DNA of 64,000 nucleotides from Paraphaeosphaeria minitans (Eukaryota > Ascomycota > Dothideomycetes > Pleosporales > Didymosphaeriaceae). This document shows positions 37,601 through 47,753 of this stretch, piece by piece. A program made the translations under genes and the position numbers. The stretch covers positions 434,001 through 498,000 of the forward strand of contig WJXW01000008.1 in assembly GCA_015832175.1 (NCBI GenBank), read 5' to 3'. Numbering within the stretch: position 1 is the first letter of the stretch; each line of letters begins with the position of its first letter. Under the pieces are notes generated by a model, which made no database searches, was not told where the DNA came from, and saw only the letters and a list, made by a program, of their open reading frames with translations.

Positions 37601-38014
37601 AAGACTACCACCTCGATGCTTCGAGACGAGATTAATGGCATTATGTCAAAAAGGTCCTCGTGGTGAGATATTCGTGAGGTGCAACGACGCAGCTCTAGTT
37701 CCGCTTGTTGTAAAGCTGAGATACAGGTTCGATTGAGCGTATTTGAGAAGTCATCGAGTATGCGAGCTAAAATGTGATCTTTGAAAGTAGTCTAGCGTAG
37801 GGTACCATAGAGCTACGTTGCTCACGTGCCATACAAGCGGCGGGCCTGTTCAGGGTCCACTTGCCTGCCTTATCGATAGCACCTGGGATATGTTTCGTGT
37901 CCACAACTGACGCTGCACGTACAGAGATCCACCACCAAACCGCACCTCTCCTCCATCCGAATACGTTTGAAAGCAGTCTCTTCACCTTGAGCCCCAACTA
38001 TCTTGAATCTAGCC
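37601..38014. other. Intergenic, upstream of the SEC72-like gene
   Basis: Base composition is normal here; this is the first non-repetitive sequence next to the AT-rich block. Short overlapping open frames on both strands are not convincing. It presumably holds the SEC72 promoter and leader. Confidence 0.5.
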
Positions 38015-38620
38015 ATGGAGTCTCTCGACACATTCACGCTTTTGCCACTAGCGATGGACCCGGCCACCAAAGCCATTTCCGCCAACCCCGCCAACGCGGC
38101 GCTGCAGAACGAACTCGAGGCCCTGAACGCGCTGCACCGCAGCCTCATCAGCGCCGGCACACCAACAGGCACCCCACCGCCGCCGGTTCCCGTGAATCCC
38201 ACCCGCAGCGCTCAAATTGGCAAGCTTAGGGAGTCTGGCAACAACGAGTTTCGCAAGGGCAACCATGCACAGGCAGTGAAGCTATACGGCCTCGCAATCG
38301 ACATGGCGCTTGGTCGGCCGCACTGGGAGCCGTCGGGATTGGTGCGCGAAGAAGTCAGCGGCCTTTTGAGCAACCGAGCACAGGCAAACATGGCGCAGCA
38401 GAACTGGCCCGAGGGCGCGGTGGATGCGGAGGCGAGCGTGGAGATGAAGAAGGCAGACAATGCGAAGGGATGGTGGAGGCGTGGCAAGTGCTTGCTGGAG
38501 ATGGGCCGATTAGAGGAGGCGGAGGCATGGGTCAGGCAGGGCCTTGAGTTTGGCGCCAACGAGCCAGACCTGGTGCAGCTGAAACAGGAGATCGAGAAGA
38601 GGAAGGCTGGGAGCGTGTAG
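38015..38620 (+). CDS. SEC72: Translocation protein Sec72-like TPR protein
   Basis: Fungal accessory subunit of the ER post-translational translocon (Sec62/Sec63 complex); its TPR domain is thought to dock cytosolic Hsp70 near the Sec61 channel. The 201-residue product is intronless. Residues about 1-45 form the conserved fungal N-terminus (E-S-L-D-T-F-T-L-L-P-L-A), followed by a Pro-rich linker (P-P-P-P-V-P-V-N-P). Three TPR-like helical pairs follow, including R-E-S-G-N-N-E-F-R-K-G, L-S-N-R-A-Q-A-N-M and K-G-W-W-R-R-G-K-C-L-L-E-M-G-R. There is no membrane segment. ATG 38015 is in good context (AGCCATGG); the next in-frame Met is at residue 14. First intact gene beside the RIP-degraded block. 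Confidence 0.85.
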   Translation: MESLDTFTLLPLAMDPATKAISANPANAALQNELEALNALHRSLISAGTPTGTPPPPVPVNPTRSAQIGKLRESGNNEFRKGNHAQAVKLYGLAIDMALGRPHWEPSGLVREEVSGLLSNRAQANMAQQNWPEGAVDAEASVEMKKADNAKGWWRRGKCLLEMGRLEEAEAWVRQGLEFGANEPDLVQLKQEIEKRKAGSV

Positions 38621-39275
38621 AGGAGTGAGCGTGGGCCTATGGGCTAGGTATCTTGTGCGACTTTTGCATTGCGAGGCGTTCGGGCGCAGGGTGTCTTCAT
38701 CGTCAACCCATGGCGAGGCGGGTACACAATCTCAGAAGGTCCAGGCTACAGCAGCGAGCTCAGGTGAGCGATTTGATTGCTGCATTATCATCAGATCAGA
38801 TGTTCCGAACAATAACTGGACGACTTCCAACGTTCTTACACTACTCATGCATTTGCAATGTTTTGTCCATGAGGCTCGCCACTGAAGTTAGCTGAAACTT
38901 ATCTTCATTGCGAAACTACCCTGAACATGTGGGATACATGTGAGGTGTTTGGTCAATCCGTGCGAAATGTTATTCTGGTGAAAACGCACACTATGCTCTG
39001 GCCGCCGCTGCACATGAACCGGTTGCGTCAGGCGTGACCCACTTTAATTGCCAAGCTATCGTGAAGCAGCCGCAGGCCTCATCGCCATCCAACCAACCTC
39101 TGCCATCGCCGATAATCTCACCCACGCATTCCCCGACCTCTACGCTTCCGTACCGTGCTCCGCGACTCGACTAGTGCTTGCGCACTCCTTTCCAAAGCTC
39201 CTTCTCAATTCTTGGGGCAACTCGCCTCTGCACCAGCTCCGCGAACGCCGCGTAACCGCCTGCCCCCCAGCCACC
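38621..39275. other. Intergenic between SEC72 and V-ATPase subunit f
   Basis: No supported gene. Short overlapping frames (38625-38895, 39048-39260) lack family signatures. The last 200 bp are pyrimidine-rich and likely form the promoter and leader of the downstream gene. Confidence 0.5.
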
Positions 39276-39775
39276 ATGGTGAAGCCGCTGGTTTCTGCGA
39301 TGAATGCATGGACATGGTACATACACCCACCATCATGGTCTCGGGAATCTGTCGGTTAATCTGTCTCAGCATCGTTGTGTCCGTGTTCGCCATCGTCATC
39401 CTCTCTGTCATAGGTGCCCTGTTTAAAGTACGTTCAGTCTTTCTGCCAATTTACGCCTAAGACTGTTGCCGCAAACTCCCCTCGGGGTGGAATATCATAA
39501 CAGCAACCGATGCCCGGGAAGAGACGCATGCTAACGCCGAGATTACAGACGAATAGCCACACCATGATGGGATCCAAGGAGGACCCGGCCGATGGGGGCG
39601 CTGTAGCAGGCGCCGTGTTTGGAGCTGTCTTCATATACATTGTACGTTCTAAAAGTGATGCGGCAAGATCCCGACAGCGGGCGCTAATCTGATCTAGGGG
39701 TTCTTCGTCTTCTGTGGTTTCCAAGCCCTGCTCCACATGCGCGAAGCCCGCCGCGGTGCGATAGCACTGTCATAG
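39276..39775 (+). CDS. V-type proton ATPase subunit f (Vo sector; RNase kappa-like family)
   Basis: Four exons: 39276-39316, 39370-39427, 39549-39641, 39698-39775; 89 residues. The spliced product aligns with yeast YPR170W-B (85 residues), a small two-helix subunit of the membrane Vo sector. Helix 1 includes V-F-A-I-V-I-L-S-V-I-G-A-L-F; a loop M-G-S-K-E-D-P-A-D-G-G follows, then helix 2 with V-F-G-A-V-F-I-Y-I-G-F-F-V-F-C-G-F-Q. Introns are 53, 121 and 56 bp, with donors GTACAT, GTACGT, GTACGT and acceptors CTCAG, TACAG, CTAG; a CTAAC branch site lies in intron 2. No single open frame covers it, so it is easily missed. The start ATG sits in CCACCATGG, a near-ideal context. It should act at the vacuolar membrane. 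Confidence 0.85.
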
Positions 39776-40132
39776 TCTGCTACTCGACACAGAGGCGAGA
39801 ACATGTATGAACTTGGAAATGTAACATGTATAACGGAGCGGGGCAGGTTTGGACACAGGAGACGTCTTTTCTGATATCCAGCGGCACATCTTGATTGATG
39901 ACGGCCAACTGCGCCTGGGGGGCTTATGCCGTGGCGTTCGAATGACATTATTAACCGGGCTTGCAATGTCCAGCATCGATTTCAGGGTTGTTTGTGGAAG
40001 TTTAGGTTTTAGCGCAGCAATTTGCGATCCATACATTGTATCTAAAATCACGTTTTCATGCCCCCAGATCCAACGCCTGCAATGCAGCATGTTCTCGTAC
40101 CCAAACGCCAGTCCCGCACCACATCGGAATTC
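39776..40132. other. Convergent 3' intergenic region
   Basis: Separates the 3' ends of the V-ATPase subunit f gene and ELP3. Nothing coding is supported; it probably holds both 3' UTRs. Confidence 0.5.
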
Positions 40133-41866
40133 TTACCATTCTCTCAACCAGTTCGGCTCCAGAGTCTTACTCATGTAGGGCCCATCCAGGCAATAGCCCA
40201 GCTTGGCATAATAGCTCCTCACACCAACTCCGGATATGACACTGATCTTACTGCTGCCATGCTCCTCCCGCGCAATCCTTTCTGCCTCCTCCATCAACAA
40301 CGTTCCATAGCCCTGATGCTGGAACTTCTTCGGATCTCGCGCATGCACCGGCACCGCACTACCGTAAACATGCAACTCTCTTACCAGACTTGCAGGCTGT
40401 CCCGTTAGCTCTTCTCGGAACGTGTGATCCTTTGAGCACTGGCGGAGTCGTAGCAAAGCGATGAGGATGTCTTGCTTTGGATCTTCGTAGGCAAGGAAGG
40501 TCTCCCAGCCGCCGTTTGCAGTGTAGTCGCGGCGCACGAGCTCGACTTGGTCAGGGCGGATCTTGTGTTTGACTTCGTTGATACCGACTTCGCGTGTGCG
40601 TACGTCGCGGCATGTAGTACCGAAGTCTTTCATGCGTGCAAGCGCAAGCTCCCTCAGGTTCCCGTTCTCAACACCAGAAGTAACGAGCGGCATCGGGATA
40701 TCTCTCTGTACACGGTAGATCCGGGTCCACGGTGGTACCAACGCCAGAATCCGCGCAACAATGTCGATAAGTGCATTGGGCGTGTAGTTCTTGTATCTGC
40801 CGGTTCTCCACAGCTCATAAAGTCCTGTTCCCCGAATGACCAGGGTGGGATAGATCTTGAGGCCATCGGTGCGGAAATCAGGGTTCGAGAAATACTCCAC
40901 GAACTGGTCAAGGTCGCGCTCCATACCCACGTTGGGCAAGTCTGGCATCATGTGGGAGACGACCTTGAAACCGGCATCCTTGGCAAGACAGAATGTCTTT
41001 GCGACAGCGGCGACAGTGTGACCGCGATTGGTGTCGCGGGCTACATCTTCGTAAAGGGATTGCACACCGATTTCCAGCCTAGTACATCCGTACCGGAGCA
41101 TGGACGAGAGATGCTGGTCAAGGCAATAATCTGGCCGCGTCTCAATGGTAATTCCAACGCATTTGATGTTACTCATTTCACCGGCAGCAACAGCTTCGTC
41201 TACATTCTTGGTTTGGTAGCCTGATAGCGCGTTGTGTAGCTGCGAGATAAATTCGTCGCGGTAAGATTCTGGAAGCGACATGAACGTGCCGCCCATGATG
41301 ATATACTCCACTTTGTCGACGCTGTGACCGAGGGCCTTGATCTGATCCACACGACCACGTGCTTGCTCATACGGGTCGTACCGAGCGCGAATGGCGCGCA
41401 TGGAGGTGGGTTCGTAGCCTGTGTAAGACTGAGTAGAGTACTCGAAATCGGAGTCGGGACCACCGGGACAGTAAACGCATATGTTCCCTGTGTATGAAAT
41501 ATGCGGACACCGGTGCGGCTTGCACATGACCGCCACTACTGCGATACCAGAGGAGGTCCGGATAGGTTTGGCGATCAACTTTGGCAGGATATATTTCTTG
41601 TAATGCTCGGGCACGGCGGCAATGATGGCTGTCAAAGGAGGCTGGCTCTTCAGGTAATGCTTCTTCGCAATCTGGCCTCTCAGGTGATTCAAGTTCAGGT
41701 CCTTCTTGGGCTTGGATCCATCGGCTTGCGCTTCATAGTCCTGAATGAGGGCGGAGGCAATGTCCGCACAAGCGCGCATATATCGTTCATTTTCTGGTGG
41801 CAATTTGATGTTCTTGGGCAACCGATTGTGCCGGGGCTTGCTCTCTGTGAGGGTGACGGTCGCCAT
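40133..41866 (-). CDS. ELP3: Elongator complex catalytic subunit Elp3
   Basis: Catalytic subunit of Elongator, which installs carboxymethyl-type modifications on wobble uridine of tRNAs in the cytoplasm. 577 residues, no intron. The radical-SAM domain has the C-X9-C-X2-C cluster (Cys120, Cys130, Cys133) in [17 protein letters not shown], followed by [11 protein letters not shown] and R-L-E-I-G-V-Q-S. The C-terminal GNAT-type acetyltransferase domain contains H-Q-G-Y-G-T-L-L (from residue 517) and Y-Y-A-K-L-G-Y. ATG 41866 (GCCATGGCGACC) fits the length of fungal Elp3 (about 550-580). The frame stays open upstream for 166 more codons to 42364, but that stretch does not resemble Elp3. Confidence 0.95.
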   Translation of the reverse strand: MATVTLTESKPRHNRLPKNIKLPPENERYMRACADIASALIQDYEAQADGSKPKKDLNLNHLRGQIAKKHYLKSQPPLTAIIAAVPEHYKKYILPKLIAKPIRTSSGIAVVAVMCKPHRCPHISYTGNICVYCPGGPDSDFEYSTQSYTGYEPTSMRAIRARYDPYEQARGRVDQIKALGHSVDKVEYIIMGGTFMSLPESYRDEFISQLHNALSGYQTKNVDEAVAAGEMSNIKCVGITIETRPDYCLDQHLSSMLRYGCTRLEIGVQSLYEDVARDTNRGHTVAAVAKTFCLAKDAGFKVVSHMMPDLPNVGMERDLDQFVEYFSNPDFRTDGLKIYPTLVIRGTGLYELWRTGRYKNYTPNALIDIVARILALVPPWTRIYRVQRDIPMPLVTSGVENGNLRELALARMKDFGTTCRDVRTREVGINEVKHKIRPDQVELVRRDYTANGGWETFLAYEDPKQDILIALLRLRQCSKDHTFREELTGQPASLVRELHVYGSAVPVHARDPKKFQHQGYGTLLMEEAERIAREEHGSSKISVISGVGVRSYYAKLGYCLDGPYMSKTLEPNWLREW

Positions 41867-42718
41867 GGTGTTATACTTGGAGCAATGTGGTTGTTGTGGC
41901 ACGGCGAGCGTTGCTTGTGGAGTCAGTGGGGGTGCGATCTTTGGGGATTTACGATGAGAGGCTAACCCAATCCGACTTAGACGAAAGACCCTAAGCGCAG
42001 CGTCTTGAATATGACGTCCACTGTGATATACGTATACAAGGCTGTCTACTGCGTGCGTGAAAGTGTTGCAGTCGATAAAGTAAAGGGGATGCTTCACGAT
42101 AGCACTATGAATCATGTGGGTCGTCAAGTCTTTCTGTGTCCTGGGTGAGTAGCATTGCACTCGCAAAGGTTCCGTGCCCGATGTGGAGCTTGATGAAAAC
42201 GAGGATTTTGGATCCATGGTGCAAGGGATGGCGCAAGGCAAGGTTTTCTCATGGGGCCTTGCAGACCCAAATGTACATGCTCCATTGCTAGAGTGAAGGG
42301 ATCCACCACTGGCTTTTGTGGAGGTCCTTTGCATTTTGCGTTGCCTGGGTGCGGTGTCCTGCATATGATGGTCGCGTACTCTGTGGGCAGATGCACGCAG
42401 TCGTGAGCGGAGGAGATCGTAGCTCGTTGGCTCTCTTTACCATGTCTCGGTGAACTAGGTCGACGCATGATCGAGTGCGATATCTACATAGTACAGAGAC
42501 GGGTGCATGGCGAGCCATTCTCGTGTGAAGTCGGGAGCTCAGACGCTACCGTACCCCCGGCCGAAGCAAGCTGTAAAGTTTTAGATTGGCGGCCAAGCTC
42601 CGAAAGAGCACCCGTGCAGATCGAACTCCCTCCGCAACAAACCCCATCCAAACCGCCCTCGATCCATCCATCCGCCTTCTTCAGCACAAGTCTGCTTCCG
42701 TGACCCTACGACGTCACG
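41867..42718. promoter_or_regulatory. Divergent promoter region between ELP3 and succinyl-CoA ligase alpha
   Basis: 852 bp between two start codons facing away from each other. The minus strand is open in frame with ELP3 up to 42364. A pyrimidine-rich stretch with CATCCATCCATCC (42663-42670 area) lies shortly upstream of the 42719 start. No specific factor site is claimed. Confidence 0.5.
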
Positions 42719-44040
42719 ATGCAGGCCATACGACGACCCCTGAGCTCGGCGCTGCGGAAAGCAGCTGCCAGAAACACGTATGCGACGAGCTCCACGCCCT
42801 ATGCCGACACGGTCAAGAACCTGCGCATCAACGGCGACACCAAGGTGCTGTTCCAGGGCTTCACCGGCAAGCAGGGAACGTGAGTTGCAATGTATGCGCG
42901 TGTGGCGCGGCCTATGTTGACCGACGGACAGCTTCCATGCCCAGCAGGCCATCGAGTACGGTATGCGCTGCGATCCTGCACCTACACCTACACCTGCCCG
43001 TTCGCTCCTTGCCCAAGGACTCAATTGACCTGGAGATGCAGGCACCAACGTCGTCGGCGGCACGAACCCCAAGAAGGCCGGCACCGAGCATCTCGGCAAG
43101 CCCGTCTTCGCGACCGTAGCGGAGGGTGTCAAGCACACTGGCGCGACCGCTTCTGCCATCTTCGTCCCGTATGCACCACCCTGACCGAGGCTGCGCTCTC
43201 CGCTGACTGCCATCTAGTCCCCCGCTTGCGGCCAAGGGCATTGAGGAGGCCCTGGCTGCTGAGATTCCCCTCGTAGTATGGTAGGTTGCTCTGTGTCCGG
43301 CGCGCAGTCCGAAGCTAACAGGCCGCCATAGCATTACTGAGGGTATCCCGCAACACGGTACGACGGTTTCCGCCGCGCCAGCTTTACAATTTGTTAATAC
43401 TGCCAGACATGGTCCGCATCACCGACATGCTCAAGTCGCAGAACAAGACGCGCTTGGTCGGCCCCAACTGCCCCGGTATCATCGCACCCGTACGCTCTGC
43501 CATCATCTGCTCCATCGCGTAAATCTAACGTGTAACTAGGGACAATGCAAGATCGGCATCATGCCCGGCTTCATCCACAAGCGCGGCCGCGTTGGCATCG
43601 TATCCCGCTCCGGAACCCTCACCTACGAAGCCGTCAACCAGACTACTCAAGCCGGCCTTGGCCAGTCGCTCGTCGTCGGTATCGGCGGTGACCCATTCTC
43701 CGGCACCAACTTCATCGACTGTCTCAAGGTCTTTTTGGAAGACGAGGAGACGGATGGCATCATCATGATCGGCGAGATTGGTGGAAGCGCCGAAGAGGAC
43801 GCCGCCGACTTCCTCAAGCAGTACAACACGGCTAACAAGCCCGTCGTCAGCTTTATTGCCGGTATCTCTGCGCCGCCGGGCCGGAGAATGGGCCATGCAG
43901 GTGCCATTGTCAGCGGTGGAAAGGGCGACGCCAACTCCAAGATCACCGCCCTCGAGGCTGCTGGTGTTGTCGTCGAGCGCTCGCCTGCCCGCCTCGGCAA
44001 GGCTTTGTACGACCAGTTTGTAAAGCGCGACTTGATATAA
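42719..44040 (+). CDS. LSC1: Succinyl-CoA ligase (ADP/GDP-forming) subunit alpha, mitochondrial
   Basis: Seven exons: 42719-42879, 42932-42960, 43042-43168, 43218-43280, 43332-43357, 43407-43489, 43540-44040; introns 49-81 bp, all GT-AG. The 329-residue product matches the length of yeast Lsc1. It converts succinyl-CoA to succinate with nucleoside triphosphate formation in the TCA cycle. The first about 25 residues are Arg/Ala/Ser-rich without acidic residues ([11 protein letters not shown]), a mitochondrial presequence. The CoA-binding fold begins [12 protein letters not shown]; the ligase domain has L-V-G-P-N-C-P-G and the phospho-His loop G-H-A-G-A-I-V with His282. Several exons are under 30 bp, so naive gene finding may miss them. 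Confidence 0.95.
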
Positions 44041-44333
44041 TGGGCCGCCCGCCCTGTGTGATGATGTCTGTTCCTTTGGGTTGTAATCTGGTTAGAGCGA
44101 GTATCTAGGTTTTGGCAGACTGAGATGGCTGTACCCATCACGTCCAGTGTATATTTAGTCCGTTTAGAGCAATGCTACCCGTCTGCATCGAACCACGCAT
44201 GCATTATCATAGTCCCACACAACCGCATGTGCAAGTTGGAAGCGCATGTGGTCATAGCGTGGCATTTACAGACCTCCAAAATCTGCCCGCAACACCTCCG
44301 AACCTCACATTCACATCGCATTCCCTCGAAACC
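44041..44333. other. Short intergenic, LSC1 3' end to BMT5-like start
   Basis: 293 bp. The BMT5 frame is open upstream to an ATG at 44172, but that extension has no family similarity. It holds the LSC1 3' UTR and the BMT5-like promoter. Confidence 0.5.
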
Positions 44334-45260
44334 ATGTCTAAGACCAAGACCAAGCGTGCGCGCCGCGAACTCAAACGCGACGCAACCCGCAAAATTGCAA
44401 ATTTTCAGAAAGCCGCCGCAAAATCTGCCCCAAAGCCATCCGCACCCGCCGCAAGAAAGCAGAAACCGAACCACGATCCAAAACCTCCCGCCGCTGCTGT
44501 GTCTAAACCGCGCATCCAAGCCTCACAGAAGCATGAAATACCATTTGGTACCTACGACCACATCCTCCTCGTCGGAGAAGGTGACTTCAGCTTCGCCAAA
44601 TCTCTTGTCACGGAGCACGCCTGCGCAAACGTAACAGCCACCTCCTTCGACAGCGACGAGCAAGTACGCGCGAAATATCCCACTTATGCAAGCATACACG
44701 ACGAGTTGAGCGTGCTCACACCACCCGTGCCATTCCACCACAGCATCGACGCTACGAAGCTCGGCTCCTACAAGGCCTTGCGCTCGTCAGAGGAGCGGGA
44801 AGGCGGCTGGGACACGATCGCATTCATGTTTCCGCACACGGGCGGTCTCTCCACGGACGTAAACCGCCAGGTGCGCGCCAACCAAGCGCTGCTCGTGGGC
44901 TTCTTCAACTCGTGTTTGTCGGCACACAAGGGGCTTCCGTTCCTGCGCGACGGCGGGCGGGTGCTGGTGTGTCTGTTTGAGGGCGACCCGTACACGCTGT
45001 GGAATGTGCGGGACCTGGCGCGACATGCGGGGCTGAAGGTGGTGGAGAGCTACAAGTTCGATTCGGAGGATTATCCGGGATATGCGCACGTGCGGACGTT
45101 GGGGGCGATTGAAGGGGGTGGCGCGTGGAAGGGGGAGGATAGGAGGGCACGGATGTTTATTTTTGAGAAGGTGGGGGAGAGGAAAAAGAAGGAGAGGGAG
45201 AAGATGAAGGGAAAGAAGAGGGCGAAGAATGAGAGCGAGAGCGACTCAGATGAAGGGTGA
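44334..45260 (+). CDS. BMT5: 25S rRNA (uridine-N3)-methyltransferase, BMT5-like (DUF2431)
   Basis: Rossmann-type SAM methyltransferase of the family that methylates N3 of a uridine in 25S rRNA, acting in the nucleolus. 308 residues, intronless. A very basic, Ala/Pro-rich N-terminus (residues 1-65; K-T-K-T-K-R-A-R-R-E-L-K-R) fits nucleolar targeting. Motif I is H-I-L-L-V-G-E-G-D-F-S-F-A-K-S-L (about 76-91). Downstream are D-T-I-A-F-M-F-P-H-T-G, then L-V-C-L-F-E-G-D-P-Y, V-V-E-S-Y-K-F and Y-P-G-Y-A-H-V-R-T, all typical of this family. The tail is Lys/Glu-rich and ends in S-E-S-D-S-D-E-G. ATG 44334 (GAAACCATGTCT) was preferred to the in-frame ATG at 44172. Confidence 0.88.
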   Translation: MSKTKTKRARRELKRDATRKIANFQKAAAKSAPKPSAPAARKQKPNHDPKPPAAAVSKPRIQASQKHEIPFGTYDHILLVGEGDFSFAKSLVTEHACANVTATSFDSDEQVRAKYPTYASIHDELSVLTPPVPFHHSIDATKLGSYKALRSSEEREGGWDTIAFMFPHTGGLSTDVNRQVRANQALLVGFFNSCLSAHKGLPFLRDGGRVLVCLFEGDPYTLWNVRDLARHAGLKVVESYKFDSEDYPGYAHVRTLGAIEGGGAWKGEDRRARMFIFEKVGERKKKEREKMKGKKRAKNESESDSDEG

Positions 45261-45755
45261 AAGAATACACTGCAGGGTCGGACTATACGGCTTTCCAGAG
45301 GATAGGGCTCAGTCTTCCTGGCAGTGCATGTTCATTCAGGGACGACAGCATCGGTCACGTATGAGGATTTGAGCAAGGACCGAGCAGCGACGGGTTCTCC
45401 AAAAGGCCAAGATTCACATTGATGGAGCTTGGGAATACGTAAAGATGGTGCGCTTCAGCCATCGATGCCGACCTTTCAGGCGATCTGGGAGATGTCGCGA
45501 AGCCGAATGATTGAATCGCAATGACCTGCCGCAGCATCTGCCATGGCAGTGTCAAACAATGCAGGCACGCCGTAGACTTTGAAGAGAAGAAGCACATGAG
45601 TAAATCCAAAATCAGGAAGACCACCAGGTGCCTGTTGGAATGGAAGAATACTGTCACTCCCATGCCCAGGAGATATGATGAACGCCTCGCTATGCCAAAG
45701 TAAGACCCATAAACACCTACTGAACTGCCCCATGAAGACCCTTGGCTAGTACAGC
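45261..45755. other. Convergent 3' intergenic region
   Basis: Lies between the 3' ends of the BMT5-like gene and GID9. A 134-codon minus frame (45355-45759) overlaps the GID9 stop and has no similarity or sensible composition. No gene is supported. Confidence 0.5.
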
Positions 45756-47180
45756 TCACAAAATGAACACCTTCCTCACCTCATTCTCCCTCCACTTCAG
45801 CCCACCCAAACCTTCTACCGGATCCCTTACCCACCCCGGCTCAACTCCAACCTTGTCACAAAACACTCTTAACCGCTCCTTGCCGTACACTCTGCCGTTG
45901 GGAAGCACCAGCGGATCGCTTTCCACCAAACTCTTGCTATGGTGGGCGTATGGCACATTGCGCGCCAGTTCATTGAGTTCGGTGCTGCAAATGGGGCACA
46001 CAGACGTGGATGTGATGCAGTGCGAGGACGAGGTGAGTGGCATGGTAGTAGGGGCCGTGTAGGCGGAATGACAAGCGGGCGTTTTGAGTGCGGACAGACC
46101 GGCTGAGAGAGCGATGTGGAGCAGAGGTCGAGGCGGAAGAGAGTAGAGCGTGTGGTGAGTCGTTAGGAATAGGTGGGCAAGGTGGGCCCAGCGAGAGTCG
46201 GAGTAGAGCTCCTATTTCTTGTGTTAGCTCTGTCTCGCCGCTGTTACGGATCCGGGGCAACGAACACTGTAAGGCTTGACGTCGTCCCAGGGTCGATACG
46301 CCAACAAGCCGGCGGCCTTGCCGAGAAGCGCAAAATCCCCACTCGCACTCAGGTACTTCTTCGCGTGTGCTCTAGCTTCAACCAACTTCTCTTCGCCAGC
46401 TCGAGTGGACGCTGCGTCAAGGGAGATGCCATTTAAGCCATCCATTTCAGTGTCTACATCCCCCACGCCTGCCTGGTGTCCTTGGCGCACCAACTCGATG
46501 TATTGCTGCAACCGAAGCTCAAACTCCAACATGTTGCCCTGCTTCTTCAACTCTTTGCCGTTCTCCTTGCACCAGTTCAGCGCCAAGCTCGTGTTCCTCT
46601 CTTCTCTCAGGCTCTTCTCGACCTTGTGGCAGGCGACAAAGGCATCGACGTCGACCAACTCCTGGATGCCCTGGCTCGCTGCCAGGTGCGCCGCGCTCTC
46701 CGAGTAGCCTTCCCTCAACAAGTAGTCGACCAGCAGCCGTGACAAGCGTGTTCTGCTCCACTCGTCGTACTTGACATCAACGAGGCTTTGTACCTCATAC
46801 AAGTCCTGCAGGTGCCGTAACCGCGCGCGGTTGGACTTGTGTATGCGCATCTCCTCATCATGCAGATGCTCGAGTTTCCGTTTCAAACCCTGCATCTTTG
46901 AGATTATACTGTCGAGCGAGGTGAGGGCGGCATCGGATGTCGGGCTTTTGGAGACCGTCTTTGCGGCGGCCGTCAGAGACGAAAGGACGTCCTTGGTGCT
47001 GTTCTCGACGTAGCGCTGGGCATTCTTCTGGTTCCGCCGCGAAAGCTCATGGGGCATACGGAGTAAAGGCTGGTCCTGCGTGGCGAGCGGTTAGCCTTGG
47101 ATGCGCGCTCGTGAGGCATGCTGGCGTACGAGGAGCAGGTGCGACTCGGCGTTGAGCTTGGTTGTAGTAAGTTCCGCCAT
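45756..47180 (-). CDS. FYV10: GID/CTLH E3 ubiquitin ligase RING subunit Gid9/Fyv10 (MAEA homologue)
   Basis: RING-type catalytic subunit of the GID complex, which in yeast ubiquitinates gluconeogenic enzymes when glucose returns. Exons on minus: 47180-47130, 47075-46266, 46211-45756; 438 residues. Order: coiled-coil N-terminus (about 60-115), LisH (about 128-155; L-L-V-D-Y-L-L-R-E-G-Y), CTLH and CRA (about 160-290; R-P-W-D-D-V-K-P-Y), then a C-terminal RING of the family's unusual form (C-P-I-C at 359-362, A-H-H-S-K-S-L, L-P-N-G-R-V-Y-G). Exon 2 ends in a weak donor GTTCGT at 46265; the frame and the continuation E-L-Y-S-D-S-R-W support it. Intron 1 (47129-47076) separates a short 17-codon first exon. 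Confidence 0.9.
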
Positions 47181-47753
47181 GACGGGCAGCAATGATTTGC
47201 CTTGAAAAAGGGGCGACGTATCCGGGTCCTGCTCTGGTGGTTATGCAGGTATACGAAGGAGTGGAGCGAGTCGTGCGTTGTGGTCATGAAGGTGCGCGGA
47301 TGGAGGAAGCTCCAACTAAGCCGCGGGGTGAGCCGGCGAGCGTCACCACCCACCGCTCACCCTTCGGCGCGTGCTCAAGCCTCACCCGCACTGCGCTTGC
47401 CACCTGAACGCAACGCTCAATCATCAGACAGCAACGGCACCAAAGCCTATCTCCACAGCACCAAAGCCCGCATCTCCATAGCACCAAAGCGCACGTCTTG
47501 TTCTATAAGATGTCATTTTGCCATCGAACGCATATCTATGAACGCCTCTAAGTCCCAATGCATCGTGAAGTGCCAGCATATCCAGATGCTCTTGCCCCCT
47601 TCCGCGAGGATACACCTGGAGCAGGACCAGCGAGCTGCTTATTCCTGCAGACGGACTTCATGCATTCACTCCTCGTAACTTTTGATAATCATGCCCCAAT
47701 TCGTAGCTCAAACACGCATGCAATCGCTTCTACTGTTAGTCCAAAATCGTCCC
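47181..47753. other. Intergenic between GID9 start and ARB1 3' end
   Basis: 573 bp. Contains short direct repetition ACCAAAGC(C/G)C...CTCCA(C/T)AGC near 47438-47490. No gene is supported. The right part is the ARB1 3' UTR and the left part the GID9 promoter. Confidence 0.5.

Noticed and set aside
37720..37745. tRNA B-box-like GGTTCGATT
   Set aside because: No matching A box or cloverleaf arms upstream; not a tRNA gene.
37767..38000. Overlapping small frames on both strands upstream of SEC72
   Set aside because: They overlap each other and the gene's promoter, with no similarity to known proteins.
40472..41224. 250-codon plus-strand frame
   Set aside because: Fully antisense to the conserved ELP3 coding sequence.
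42581..43213. 210-codon minus-strand frame
   Set aside because: Antisense to the exons and introns of succinyl-CoA ligase alpha; GC-driven.
44172..44333. 54-codon N-terminal extension of the BMT5-like protein
   Set aside because: Contains no conserved residues, and the downstream ATG at 44334 has a better context and starts the typical basic N-terminus.
45355..45759. 134-codon minus-strand frame
   Set aside because: Overlaps the GID9 stop codon and has no recognisable composition or family.
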